This document shows positions 42,782 through 52,042 of a DNA stretch of 64,000 nucleotides, in pieces. This DNA comes from Rhodoplanes tepidamans (GTDB taxonomy: Bacteria > Pseudomonadota > Alphaproteobacteria > Rhizobiales > Xanthobacteraceae): assembly GCF_030813915.1 (NCBI RefSeq), contig NZ_JAUSUJ010000032.1:1-64000 (forward strand), in the 5' to 3' direction. The notes beneath the pieces were generated by a model. That model was not told the DNA's origin, searched no databases, and saw only the letters and a list, made by a program, of their open reading frames with translations. The position numbers were made by a program, and so were the translations under genes. Positions within the stretch are counted from its first letter, which is position 1; each line of letters begins with the position of its first letter.

Positions 42782-44581
42782 TCACGCCCCCTCGGGCGCG
42801 GCGGCCGGGGGGATCGGCAGGCCGAGGCCGCCGGCTCCGGCCGTGCGGGCCTCCTGGACGCGGCGCTGCTCCTCGACGAAGGCGCGCGCGGCGGCGCTCT
42901 CGAACAGGGCGCGGCCGGCCTCGCCCTCCTCCCAGGCGCTCATCGCCGTGTCCGTGTAGGCGAACTTCCGGGGATCGTGCTTGATGCGCAGATAGATGCG
43001 GCGCAGCCGCAGATACAGCGCCCCCCAGCGCACCAGCTTGATCGCCGTGTGGGCCCAGTAGCGCGGATAGAAGGTCAGCGCCGGCTCGCGCGGAAAGCCG
43101 GGGCGCCGGTCGGTGCGCGACTTCAGCCGCAGGAAGCCCGACTCCAGCGGATGGATGCGCTCGAAGTCGATCGAGCCCTTGAACCAGGTGATCAGGAACA
43201 GCGCGTTCGACGCGTTGCCGCCACTCGCCGCCACCCGCTTCAGGATCGTGGTGATGTGCTCGGTCGTGTAGTAGCGCTGCCAGGCCAGCGCATAGGCCTT
43301 CTTCCAGTCGAGCGGCGACATCTTCGCGTGCGGCGCGCAAACGTGATTGAGGTCGTAGCGGTTGAGGTCGGGATGGAGCGGCACGCCGGCCTGCACCAGC
43401 CGGCGGTGATCCTCCGAGCCGGGCAGCGGCGTCAGATAGAAGAACTCGAGGAGATCGACCGGCAGCTCCCGCTTGATCACGTCGATGTCGTGCATGATCG
43501 AATCGACCGTGTCGTTGGGGAAGCCGAGGATGTACCCCGCATAGGTGATCACGCGCACCGCCTTCCAGGCCAGCAGCATCTGGCGGTACTCGGTGATCTT
43601 GTTCTGCCGCTTCTTGGCGTCGGCGAGGTTCTGCGGGTTGATGTTCTCCAGCCCGATGAACACCCGCCGGACGCCGGCCCGCGCCGCCTTCTCGACGAAG
43701 TTCGGCAGCTTGTGGCACAGCGTGTCGACCTGGATGATGAAGCCGATGTTCAGCTTCTCCACCTCGCGCAGATGGATCAGCCGGTCGAGGATCGGCTCCC
43801 AGTCCTTGTTGCGGGCGAAGTTGTCGTCGGTGATGAAGAAGCTGCGCAGCCCCTGGGCGTAGTTGGTGCGCACGATCGTCTCGACGTCGTCGGGCGAGCG
43901 GCGCCGCGACTTCCGGCCCTGGACGTTGATGATGGTGCAGAACGAGCACTGGTAGGGACAGCCGCGCCCGGCGTCGAAGCTGGTCGCCGCGCCCGCCGTG
44001 CGCTGCACCCGCTCGGCCGCCATCAGCGGGATCGGCGCGCCCTCGATCGACGGCAGGTCGTCCATGTAGTCGTAGACGGGCTCCAGCCGGCCGGCCGCCG
44101 CGTCCTGCAGCACCCGGTCGAGCCGCCCTTCCGCCTCGCCGGCGAACAGCGTCAGGCCGAGCGCGCGCGCCGCGTCGAGCTCGCGGTCGACGCCGGCCAG
44201 CATCGCGGTGACGCCGGAGACGTGGAAGCCGCCGACCGCCACCGCGATCCCGGCCGCCCGCAGCGGCCGGGCGAGGTCGAGGGCGCGCGGGAACTGGTTC
44301 GACTGCACCCCGACCAGCATCACCATGCCGGCGCCCGCCTCCTGGATCATGGCGGCGAGCCGCTTCGGCCGGATGCGGGTGTTGGTCTCGTCGAAGGCGT
44401 GGATGTCGAGCGCGACGTCCTCGCCCAGGACCTGCCTGGCCGCGCAGTCCTTGGCGATGCCGTAGAGGGCGGCGAGCGAGTTCGACGGTATCGGCGAACG
44501 CAGCCACTGGATGACGTAGCCGTCGTCGTCGTAATGCGACGGCTTCACCAAGATCAGGCAAAAACGTCGTCCAACTGTCAT
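42782..44581 (-). CDS. B12-binding-domain radical SAM protein (class B-like)
   Basis: 599 residues. About 1-150 is a cobalamin-binding-type Rossmann region (VALDIHAFDETNTR in place of a clean DxHxxG, then VMLVGVQSNQFPRAL). The radical SAM cluster motif CPYQCSFC (Cys-X3-Cys-X2-Cys) is at about 215, with GLENINPQNL and YILGFPNDTVDSI in the barrel. About 450-600 is a helical C-terminal domain. BchE and hopanoid methylases share this architecture, but no specific match was seen. It is cotranscribed toward tgt and divergent from a methyltransferase-like gene. Confidence 0.85.
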   Translation of the reverse strand: MTVGRRFCLILVKPSHYDDDGYVIQWLRSPIPSNSLAALYGIAKDCAARQVLGEDVALDIHAFDETNTRIRPKRLAAMIQEAGAGMVMLVGVQSNQFPRALDLARPLRAAGIAVAVGGFHVSGVTAMLAGVDRELDAARALGLTLFAGEAEGRLDRVLQDAAAGRLEPVYDYMDDLPSIEGAPIPLMAAERVQRTAGAATSFDAGRGCPYQCSFCTIINVQGRKSRRRSPDDVETIVRTNYAQGLRSFFITDDNFARNKDWEPILDRLIHLREVEKLNIGFIIQVDTLCHKLPNFVEKAARAGVRRVFIGLENINPQNLADAKKRQNKITEYRQMLLAWKAVRVITYAGYILGFPNDTVDSIMHDIDVIKRELPVDLLEFFYLTPLPGSEDHRRLVQAGVPLHPDLNRYDLNHVCAPHAKMSPLDWKKAYALAWQRYYTTEHITTILKRVAASGGNASNALFLITWFKGSIDFERIHPLESGFLRLKSRTDRRPGFPREPALTFYPRYWAHTAIKLVRWGALYLRLRRIYLRIKHDPRKFAYTDTAMSAWEEGEAGRALFESAAARAFVEEQRRVQEARTAGAGGLGLPIPPAAAPEGA

Positions 44582-44903
44582 GTCGGCGCCGCCGCGGTGC
44601 GAGGATTCGTCTCGAAAATTCTGGTCAGACTGCCCGGCTTTTCAGGCCCTGTACAGGAGAAATACGTAACGGGCTTCGCCGGAGGTTTCCGTCCTGCGTC
44701 GAAGATTTCGGCCGGCGCGCCCGGGCGACCGGCGCCCCGGCGCACCGGACGGCGCGGCGCCGGGCCGGACCGAAACACCGCCGGTTAACCATGGTACGGC
44801 CGTAGAAATCACGAGACACGAAGCCGCAATGCTCCGACACGCTCGTTCATCCATCGCGGCGCCGCCGGGCCCGCCCGTTCCGCCGCCCGTCCGAGATCAC
44901 GCC
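44582..44903. other. Divergent intergenic region
   Basis: 322 bp between the radical SAM gene and the methyltransferase-like gene. AT-richer patches occur (GTACAGGAGAAATACGTAACGG at about 44649). No consensus promoter, repeat or small gene could be supported. Confidence 0.35.
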
Positions 44904-45812
44904 ATGTCGTTTCACGATCCGCTCGTCGACCGCTTCGCCAGCCATCCCGGATGGGGCTGCTTCATGGCGCGCCCCGAGCCGCTGCCGGCCGACGGCGACC
45001 CGATCGCCCTGGTCGGGGTCGACGTGCCGCTCACCGACCTGAAGCGGTCGGAGACCACCGACAACCGCATCTGGAACGACATCGCCCGGCGCATCAACGC
45101 CTATCCGTTCCGCACCAGCGACCAGTGCTCGGAGAAGCACTATCGCGACGTCTTCGAGTTCCTGCGCCTCAACAACGGCGTGGTGCGCCGGGTCGTCGAA
45201 TGCGGCGTGTTCCACGGCGGCCTCAGCGTCGAGCTCGCCGGCTGCGCCGTCGCCTTCGACCTCGCCATCGACCTCGTCGACGTCAATCCGGGCGCCCTGC
45301 TCGCCGCCTGGCACCGCATCGCCCGCACCTTCCCCGAGGCGCTCGACCGCGTGCGCCTGTTCCTCGGCGAGCTGCCGAACTACGTGCAGGCGGTCGCGGC
45401 CGATCCCGACTTCGACGCCGCGCTCGTCCATCACGACGGCTCGCACCGCTTCCCCGTGGTGATGCGCGACCTCGCCTCGCTCTACTACGTACACAAGCGG
45501 GTGCACGCCCTGATCATCCAGGACACCCACCTGCGCCACTCCGATCCCAGCAATTTCTGCTTCGTCGACGCCGCCGTGGCCGCCGTGTTCGGCATCGATC
45601 CGCGCTACCAGCCGGTCGGCACCACCTTCGTGACCACCACCACGCCGGCCGGCTATCGCCGCGGCGAGAAGCACAACGTCTACTTCCAGGCGGGCCGGCC
45701 GGAAGGCATGCTGATCCCGATCGCCGAGAACCGGTTCCTCTACCCGCACCCGCTGATCCACCGGCTCGACGACTTCGTCCAGTGCCCGGCCCGCCAGCGC
45801 GAGGCGGCGTGA
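44904..45812 (+). CDS. Class I SAM methyltransferase-like protein
   Basis: 302 residues from MSFHDPLVDR; a longer frame begins at 44829 but is non-conserved in character. VVECGVFHGGLSVELAG resembles a glycine-rich SAM motif, followed by DLAIDLVDVNPGALLAAW (acidic strand 2) and DFDAALVHHDGSHRFPVVMRDLASLY, the pattern of the Methyltransf_24/CmcI-like group. C-terminal half unknown. Divergent from the B12-radical SAM gene, so the two may modify the same substrate. The substrate is unknown. Confidence 0.6.
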   Translation: MSFHDPLVDRFASHPGWGCFMARPEPLPADGDPIALVGVDVPLTDLKRSETTDNRIWNDIARRINAYPFRTSDQCSEKHYRDVFEFLRLNNGVVRRVVECGVFHGGLSVELAGCAVAFDLAIDLVDVNPGALLAAWHRIARTFPEALDRVRLFLGELPNYVQAVAADPDFDAALVHHDGSHRFPVVMRDLASLYYVHKRVHALIIQDTHLRHSDPSNFCFVDAAVAAVFGIDPRYQPVGTTFVTTTTPAGYRRGEKHNVYFQAGRPEGMLIPIAENRFLYPHPLIHRLDDFVQCPARQREAA

Positions 45813-46008
45813 CGCCAGCGGCATGCCCCGGCCGGTCATTCGCCGGCTCGACCCGCGAATCCATCTTCTTGGAAGCGGCGTCTTTCGACGAGACGGACCG
45901 CCGGATCAAGTCCGCCGGTGACGATCAGGCCGAGTGGGCGCCGCTTGCCCCTGCCATGACGTGGCGCGCCGGCCCGCCGCGCCACGCCACTGTACGCGCC
46001 AGGCTCGC

Positions 46009-47775
46009 TCAGTCCACCACGCGGCGGAACCGGAGCTCGTAGCGCTCCGCGGCCGCCGCCGCCGTGGCCGGGCCCGGCGCGTCGGGCGCCGCCTGGAAGC
46101 CGTTGCCGTCGAGGATGAAGCTGAAATCGGTCCCGAGCAGCTGGGCGTTGGCGTGGCAGCCCTGGCAGCCGCCCATGTTGTAGGACGCGGCGGACGGCGG
46201 GTTCTGCGAGAACAGGTGAACGTTCTTGAAGTTCGGCACGCTGCCGTTCGGCGGATAGTCGGTCGGCGCCCCGTTCGACAGCCGGCCGCTGAAGTTCTGC
46301 AGCGTGTAGTCGGTCTCGACCACGCCGTTCGCCTGATAGAAGCTCGGCGCGCCTTTCGGGCTGTTGGGATTCGTCGCGATCTGCGACTTGTCGAACGGAT
46401 AGGCCTGCACGTTGACGAGCTTGTAGTAAGCCCAGGGCGAGCGCGGCACGTTGTTGGCCGCCGTGTAGGCGGCGATCGCCCGGTGAGCCACGGTGTTGAC
46501 GGCGACGATCACGGGCGGGATGTCGTGGAAGCGCTGCTTGACGCAGATCGCGCCGCCGACCGGCAGGGCCGTGTTGCCGGGGATCTCGCTGTAGAACAGG
46601 CGGTGTCCCATCTGCTGCGGGCCGGTGCAGAAGCCGGCGCCCGGCGCCAGCGCGACCTTCGGGCCGGCGACCGCGTCGGTGTAGGTTTGCGGCGGCTCGG
46701 TCGGATAGCCGGCCTGCGGCGCGATCACCCGTCCGTCCGCGTCCTCCACCGGCTTGCCGTCGACCGTGAGGATGTTGTCGGCCTGCTCGAAGGTGGCGAA
46801 CACGAAGGCCGGAGCGGTCGGCGTCTTGTGGATGATGTGGAGCGCGATCAGCGCCCATTCGGCCTCCACGTAACACGGCACCGCGCCGGCGGTCTCGTAG
46901 AAGCGCACCCGCGTGGTATGGAAGCGCGACACGTCCTCGCCCGGCGCGAGCGGTCGCCACGCCGATTTCAGCTCGATGGTGCCGACCGGGAAGAACACGA
47001 AGGGCGCCTTCGGCGGCGTGCCGGTCTTGACCGCGTCGATGAAGTTCTGCTCGGCCGTCTGCAGCGCGGGCGAGTGGTACCAGTACTCGTTGTCGAGCGA
47101 ATAGACGTATTGGAGCCGGCTGCCCTTGGCCATGAACCTGATCAGCTGCGGCGCGGTGTTGGGTCCGCTCGTCCTGGCCGGCAGGATGCCGGCGAACATC
47201 TGGTCGAGGCCGATCTGGCTGGTCTCGTCGAGATTCACCCAAGGCGCCTGGGCGACCGGCGCCTGACCCGGGCAGGCTTTCACGCGGCCGTCCGGCGTGC
47301 CGACCTTGCCGGGGACGTAGACGTAGTCGGGCGGCAGATCGTAGCCGTAGGTCGGCGGTCCGCGATCCGCGCCGTGCGGCAGCGGCAGCCGCGCCGTCGT
47401 GTCGTTCATGTCGCGCGGCGGGAAGATCTCCACCTTGTGGCGGAAGGTCTGCCACACCAGCGGCGGCCCCCCCGCCACGCCATTGGTGCCGAAGGGCAGC
47501 CGCAGGTCCGGCGTCTCGCGCACGCCGGACTGCGCCGGCCAGCTCAGCGCGATGAACTCCTGCCAGGCGAACGCCGCCGCGGTGGCGAGGTCGGCGTTCG
47601 GCGCGCCGCCCGGCACGTCGCCGGGCAGGAACGGCGAGACCGTGATCGGCATCGCGGCCGCCGCCTCGACCTCGCTCGCCGGCGGCGACTGCGCCGGTGC
47701 CGTCGCGGGAACGAAGAGCATCGCCGCAAAGACGAGCGCCGTCGCGCCACGACGCGGCAGCCGCGCGAGCGGCAT
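46009..47775 (-). CDS. Secreted mono-haem c-type cytochrome-like protein
   Basis: 588 residues from MPLARLPRRGATALVF. Signal peptide about 1-28 ending APAQ. One CXXCH haem site near the C-terminus (GGCQGCHANAQLLGTDFSFIL). The body (AFAWQEFIALSWPAQ, YGYDLPPDYVYVPGK, TTRVRFYETAGAVPCYVEAEWALIALHIIHKT) has no domain I recognise. Similar large mono-haem proteins of unknown role occur in rhizobia. The frame stays open upstream to 48153, but that part reads through a palindromic repeat. Confidence 0.75.
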   Translation of the reverse strand: MPLARLPRRGATALVFAAMLFVPATAPAQSPPASEVEAAAAMPITVSPFLPGDVPGGAPNADLATAAAFAWQEFIALSWPAQSGVRETPDLRLPFGTNGVAGGPPLVWQTFRHKVEIFPPRDMNDTTARLPLPHGADRGPPTYGYDLPPDYVYVPGKVGTPDGRVKACPGQAPVAQAPWVNLDETSQIGLDQMFAGILPARTSGPNTAPQLIRFMAKGSRLQYVYSLDNEYWYHSPALQTAEQNFIDAVKTGTPPKAPFVFFPVGTIELKSAWRPLAPGEDVSRFHTTRVRFYETAGAVPCYVEAEWALIALHIIHKTPTAPAFVFATFEQADNILTVDGKPVEDADGRVIAPQAGYPTEPPQTYTDAVAGPKVALAPGAGFCTGPQQMGHRLFYSEIPGNTALPVGGAICVKQRFHDIPPVIVAVNTVAHRAIAAYTAANNVPRSPWAYYKLVNVQAYPFDKSQIATNPNSPKGAPSFYQANGVVETDYTLQNFSGRLSNGAPTDYPPNGSVPNFKNVHLFSQNPPSAASYNMGGCQGCHANAQLLGTDFSFILDGNGFQAAPDAPGPATAAAAAERYELRFRRVVD

Positions 47776-48287
47776 GCTCTTTGGAGCAGCTTTCGGTCGC
47801 GATGCATCGGTCCCACTTCCGTCCGTCCCCGCGAAGGCGGGGACCCAGGGGCCGCCCGACATGCGGCTCTGGATTCCCGCTTGCGCGGGAATGAGCGGAG
47901 AGTGGGTCGAGATCAGCGGAAACCGCTCCAGGTGATCCTCGGCGACGTGAGTGATGGACTCACGAGTCCTGGGGACGCGACTCTCGAGGACGTGAGTCGT
48001 GAGGACGTGAATCATGCGCGCCTCCGTCGCGGTCGGCCTGCCGTCGATGTGAATTTGTGGCGCGGCTCCGAGATCGGCCGCGCATCCGGATGCCGGCCGT
48101 ATCGACGGGCACGCGACCATGCTCGGCGAACGTCGCCGAAGCAGACGCCTCACCGCACCGCGCGATCTGATTGTTTGTTGTTATCTTCGGTTGTATCCGA
48201 TCACGCGCGACGCGACAACCGAACCGAGATCACGCTTGCGCGAGAGCCCGCACCGGCGCGATCCGCCGGGCGGATCACGCGCCGCCG
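47776..48287. repeat. Intergenic region with repeat B2 and GACGTGA repeats
   Basis: 47825-47893 is palindromic family B (CGTCCCCGCGAAGGCGGGG, then ATTCCCGCTTGCGCGGGAATGA). At 47944-48015 GACGTGA occurs three times with inverted GACTC/GAGTC partners. An AT-rich patch at 48168-48200 (TTGTTTGTTGTTATC) may hold the promoter for the leftward haem protein. An ATG at 48015 opens a frame into it but translates the repeat. Confidence 0.5.
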
Positions 48288-49364
48288 TCACTCTCGAAAC
48301 AGCAGGCTGGCGTCGCCGTACGAGTAGAATCGATACCCGGTGTCGATCGCATGCGCATAAGCGCGGCGCATCGTGTCGAGCCCGGCGAAGGCGGCGACCA
48401 GCATGAACAGGGTCGAGCGCGGCAGGTGGAAGTTGGTCATCATCACGTCGACGGCCCGGAACCGGTAGCCCGGCGTGATGAAGATCGCGGTCTCGGCCGC
48501 GAACGGCCGGATCACGCCGTCCTCGCCGGCGGCGCTCTCCAGCAGCCGCAGCGAGGTCGAGCCGACCGCGACGATGCGGCCGCCTTTGTTTCGCGCGTCG
48601 TTGAGGGCGGCGGCGGTCGCCTCGCTCACCACGCCGTATTCGGCATGCATGCGGTGGTCGGCCGTGTCGTCGGCCTTGACGGGCAGGAACGTGCCGGCGC
48701 CGACATGCAACGTGACGGTGTGCAGCCCGACGCCGGCGGCGGCGAGGCGCGCCAATAGATCGTCGGTGAAGTGCAGCCCGGCGGTCGGCGCCGCCACGGC
48801 GCCCTCCTCGCGGGCGAACAGCGTCTGATAGTCGGCGCGGTCGCGCTCGTCGGCCGGCCGGCGCGCCGCGATGTAGGGCGGCAGCGGCATCGCCCCGCGC
48901 TCGGCGATCGCCTGGTCGAGCACCGGGCCGTGGAAGGCGAACGAGAGCGTCACCTCGCCGGCCTCGCCCTTGTGCTCCACGGTGGCGTCGAGCTGGCCGA
49001 GGAAGCAGACCTTTCCCTCGTCGCCGAACCGCACCGTGTCGCCGGCGACGAGCTTCTTCGATCCCTTCACCAGCGCCTTCCAGCGCGAGCCGTCGAGCCG
49101 CTCGACCAGCGTCGCCTCGATCGCAGCCTCGGGCCCGCGGCCGAGCCGCCGGCCGAACAGCTGGGCCGGGATCACCTTGGTGTCGTTGACGACGAGCTGG
49201 TCGCCGGGCCGCAGCAGTGCCGGCAGGTCGCGCACCACGTGGTCGGCGAGCTCGGGCGCGCCGCCCGGCCGCACCACCAGCAGCCGCGCCGAGTCCCGCG
49301 GGCTCGCGGGCCTGAGCGCGATGCGCTCGGGCGGGAGATCGAAGTCGAACAGATCGGTGCGCAT
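48288..49364 (-). CDS. queA: S-adenosylmethionine:tRNA ribosyltransferase-isomerase
   Basis: 358 residues, start [20 protein letters not shown]. Transfers and isomerises the ribosyl group of SAM onto preQ1-tRNA to make epoxyqueuosine. Family motifs: [77 protein letters not shown] and [19 protein letters not shown]. Length normal. The cyclophilin genes upstream on the same strand and coaD suggest the usual coaD-ppi-ppi-queA series. Confidence 0.96.
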   Translation of the reverse strand: MRTDLFDFDLPPERIALRPASPRDSARLLVVRPGGAPELADHVVRDLPALLRPGDQLVVNDTKVIPAQLFGRRLGRGPEAAIEATLVERLDGSRWKALVKGSKKLVAGDTVRFGDEGKVCFLGQLDATVEHKGEAGEVTLSFAFHGPVLDQAIAERGAMPLPPYIAARRPADERDRADYQTLFAREEGAVAAPTAGLHFTDDLLARLAAAGVGLHTVTLHVGAGTFLPVKADDTADHRMHAEYGVVSEATAAALNDARNKGGRIVAVGSTSLRLLESAAGEDGVIRPFAAETAIFITPGYRFRAVDVMMTNFHLPRSTLFMLVAAFAGLDTMRRAYAHAIDTGYRFYSYGDASLLFRE

Positions 49365-49396
49365 GATGGGGCAGACGGTTCTCGGGACGGCGCCCG

Positions 49397-49548
49397 GTCC
49401 CCTCTCCCCGCGCGCGGGGAGAGGGTGGCTCGCCGCGACGCGGCGAGACGGGTGAAGGGGCGTCTCGTGGATACGGAAGCGCCCCCTCACCCGGATTCCC
49501 CGCCTGCGGCGCGCAATCCGACCTCTCCCCGCCGGCGGGGAGAGGTGA
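49397..49548. repeat. Palindromic repeat D
   Basis: CCTCTCCCCGCGCGCGGGGAGAGG and ACCTCTCCCCGCCGGCGGGGAGAGGT are two perfect hairpins. They flank mirrored arms GGGTGAAGGGG and CCCCCTCACCCGG. The element lies between the first cyclophilin gene and queA. Confidence 0.7.
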
Positions 49549-49557
49549 AGAGGAAAC

Positions 49558-50028
49558 CTACGCCGTGGCGTCGGCGGCCATGCGGGCCGTGACGATCTTG
49601 TCGGGATCGCTCACCGGCTCGCCGCGCTTGATCTTGTCGACATTGTCCATGCCGGCCGTCACCTGGCCCCACACCGTGTACTGGCCGTCCAGCCAGGGTG
49701 CCTCGGTGAAGCAGATGAAGAACTGGCTGTCGCCCGAATCCGGGTTCTGGGCGCGCGCCATCGAGACGGTGCCGCGGACGTGCTTCTCGCGCGAGAACTC
49801 GGCCTTGAGCTTCTGGCCGGAGCCGCCCGTGCCGGTGCCGTGCGGGCAGCCGGTCTGCGCCATGAAGTCCTCGATCACGCGGTGGAACACGATGCCGTCG
49901 TAGAAGCCCTGGCGGACCAGCTCCTTGATGCGCGCCACGTGGCCGGGCGCGAGGTCGGGCCGCATCTCGATGGTGACGGGGCCCTGGGTGGTCTCGAGCA
50001 GGAGGGTGTTCTCGGTCGGGTCGGTCAC
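49558..50028 (-). CDS. Cytoplasmic cyclophilin-type peptidyl-prolyl isomerase
   Basis: 156 residues from GTG. Cyclophilin fold: [70 protein letters not shown]. The active-site Arg of FHRV, Gln of FMAQTG and Phe of QFFI are present. No signal peptide. It is 111 bp downstream of the exported paralogue, on the same strand. Confidence 0.95.
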   Translation of the reverse strand: MTDPTENTLLLETTQGPVTIEMRPDLAPGHVARIKELVRQGFYDGIVFHRVIEDFMAQTGCPHGTGTGGSGQKLKAEFSREKHVRGTVSMARAQNPDSGDSQFFICFTEAPWLDGQYTVWGQVTAGMDNVDKIKRGEPVSDPDKIVTARMAADATA

Positions 50029-50139
50029 GGTGGGATCATCCCTTGGTTCGAACTGCTTTCAAGAAGGACGGGCCTGCGGCGCGGCCCGGCTGCCGGCCGG
50101 GAGGCCGCGCCGCGAGGGTTCGGATCGGGTGCCGCCGCC

Positions 50140-50697
50140 TCACTTGGCGTCGGCGGCGACCTGCATGCGGACGATCTTGTCCGGGTCGACGACGCGGCCG
50201 TTCTGGGCCGGCGAGCCCTTCTTGACCTTGTCGACGATGTCCATGCCCTTCACCACCTCGCCGACCACCGTGTACTTGCCGTTCAGGCCGGGGTTCTCGG
50301 CGAACATGATGAAGAACTGGCTGTTGGCCGAGTTCGGGTCGGCGGCGCGGGCCATGCCGACGATGCCGCGCTTGTAGGGCACGTTGGAGAACTCGGCCGG
50401 CAGGTCCGGATACTTGGAGCCGCCGGTGCCGTCGCCGCGCTGGCCGTCGCCGGTCTGCGCCATGAAGCCGTCGATGACGCGGTGGAACGGCACGTTGTCG
50501 TAGTACTTCTCGCGGGCGAGCTGCTTGATGCGCGCGACGTGCTTGGGCGCGAGGTCGGGCCGCAGCTTGACGACGATGCGGCCGTCCTTGGTGTCGATCA
50601 GGATGGTGTTCTGCGGGTCGAGCCCGGCCGGCAGCGGCTGGGCGTGCGCGACCACCGAGAGCATCAGCACGGCGAGCGCGGCGAGCAAGCGGATCAT
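50140..50697 (-). CDS. Exported cyclophilin-type peptidyl-prolyl isomerase
   Basis: 185 residues. Signal peptide about 1-19 (LLAALAVLMLSVVAHAQ). Cyclophilin core as in its neighbour: YDNVPFHRVIDGFMAQTGDGQRGDGTGGS, YKRGIVGMARAADPNSANSQFFIMF, LNGKYTVVGEVVKG. Probably folds periplasmic proteins. The tandem arrangement of exported and cytoplasmic copies after coaD is common in Hyphomicrobiales and probably arose by duplication. Confidence 0.95.
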   Translation of the reverse strand: MIRLLAALAVLMLSVVAHAQPLPAGLDPQNTILIDTKDGRIVVKLRPDLAPKHVARIKQLAREKYYDNVPFHRVIDGFMAQTGDGQRGDGTGGSKYPDLPAEFSNVPYKRGIVGMARAADPNSANSQFFIMFAENPGLNGKYTVVGEVVKGMDIVDKVKKGSPAQNGRVVDPDKIVRMQVAADAK

Positions 50698-50796
50698 GAA
50701 GCGTCCTTGCGGGTTGCGATGGAACGACGGCGGGCGGTCCGGACGCTGGTTCGGCGAGGCGTGACGCACGGGGCGCGCATCGCCGTCGGCGTCGCG

Positions 50797-51303
50797 TCAG
50801 GACGCCCGGGCGGCGAACCTCGCCTTCAGCCGCGCGGCCACGGCCGGCGGCACGAAGGCCGAGACATCCCCGCCCATGGCGGCAATCTGGCGAACCAGTG
50901 TGGCGGTGATCGGGCGTGCCAGCGGCGACGCCGGCAGGAACACGGTGGCGATCTCGGGCGCCATGGCGCCGTTCATCCCGGCGAGCTGCATCTCGTAATC
51001 GAGGTCGGTGCCGTCGCGCAGGCCGCGGATCAGGGCGACGGCGCCCTCCTCCCGGGCCGCCGTGACGACGAGGCCGCCGAACGTGATGCAGCGGATCTCG
51101 CAGCCCGCCGCGGCGGCGAGCGGCCGGCAGGTCTCCTCCAGCATGGCGGCGCGCTCCTCGGCGGAGAACAGCGGCACCTTGCCGGGATGGATGCCGATCG
51201 CCAGCACCAGCCGGTCGGCCAGGCGGGCCGCCTGGCGCACGACGTCGAGATGGCCGTTGGTGACCGGGTCGAACGAGCCGGCATAGAGAGCGGTGCGCAG
51301 CAT
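50797..51303 (-). CDS. coaD: Phosphopantetheine adenylyltransferase
   Basis: 168 residues, [22 protein letters not shown] onward. Makes dephospho-CoA from 4'-phosphopantetheine and ATP. The nucleotidyltransferase motif [12 protein letters not shown] is complete; [21 protein letters not shown] and [22 protein letters not shown] match CoaD. First gene of the leftward coaD-ppi-ppi-queA series. Confidence 0.97.
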   Translation of the reverse strand: MLRTALYAGSFDPVTNGHLDVVRQAARLADRLVLAIGIHPGKVPLFSAEERAAMLEETCRPLAAAAGCEIRCITFGGLVVTAAREEGAVALIRGLRDGTDLDYEMQLAGMNGAMAPEIATVFLPASPLARPITATLVRQIAAMGGDVSAFVPPAVAARLKARFAARAS

Positions 51304-51399
51304 CGCGCGGGTCTAGCCTGCCGCGGGCGGCCCGGCAAGGCACACCGGGGTATTCGGTTGCGGTTCTCTTGCCGCGATGCCGAAGCGCCCGGCCGGCCG

Positions 51400-52011
51400 T
51401 CAGGCCGGCCGGCGCGACACCGCGAGCCACACCCCGCCGGCGATCAGCGCGACGCCCGACGCGCGGCCGAGCAGCATCCGGCGCGACGGCGCCAGGAACC
51501 AGCCGCGCCCGTATGCCGCCGCCAGTCCCCAGACGGCGTCGAGCAGCCCCGACAGCACCACCGACACGCTCACCATCACGGCGAGCTGGAAGGTCGCCGG
51601 CAGGGCGGGATCGACGAACTGCGGCAGGAAGGCGGTGAAGAACGCCATGGTCTTGGGGTTCGACACCGCCACCAGGAAGCCGCGCGAGACGTGCACGCCG
51701 CGCGCCTCCGGGGCCGGCGCGCCCCGCCCGCTGCGGCGGAACGCCTGCACGCCGAGCCAGATCAGGTAGACGACGCCGACCCAGCGGATCACCTCGAACA
51801 CCACGGCGGCCCGCGCCATCACCAGGCCGAGGCCGAACGCGACCGAGCCGATCAGCACGGCGTTCCCGGCCATGGTGCCGATCGAGGTGGCGAGCACGGC
51901 GCGCGCCCCCTGGGTCGCCCCGGTCGAGATCATCAGGGTGACGATCGGGCCCGGGGTGAGGATCAGCAGCAGGGTCAGCAGCAGGAACGGAACGAACAGA
52001 TCCGGATTCAC
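51400..52011 (-). CDS. LysE/RhtB-family exporter
   Basis: 203 residues from GTG. Six membrane segments; LysE signature LLILTPGPIVTLMISTGATQGARAVLATSIGTMAGN near the N-terminus, YLIWLGVQAFRRSG in the middle, and FLVAVSNPKTMAFFTAFLPQFV. Family members export amino acids such as lysine, homoserine or threonine. Substrate unknown. The upstream frame to 52758 is Arg/Pro-rich antisense noise of the next gene. Confidence 0.93.
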   Translation of the reverse strand: MNPDLFVPFLLLTLLLILTPGPIVTLMISTGATQGARAVLATSIGTMAGNAVLIGSVAFGLGLVMARAAVVFEVIRWVGVVYLIWLGVQAFRRSGRGAPAPEARGVHVSRGFLVAVSNPKTMAFFTAFLPQFVDPALPATFQLAVMVSVSVVLSGLLDAVWGLAAAYGRGWFLAPSRRMLLGRASGVALIAGGVWLAVSRRPA

Positions 52012-52042
52012 GTCGCCTCTCCCGGCTCCGGCCGCCCGCGCC

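Noticed and set aside
47776-48153. 126-residue N-terminal extension of the mono-haem protein
   Set aside because: It translates the dispersed palindrome, and a good signal peptide begins at 47775.
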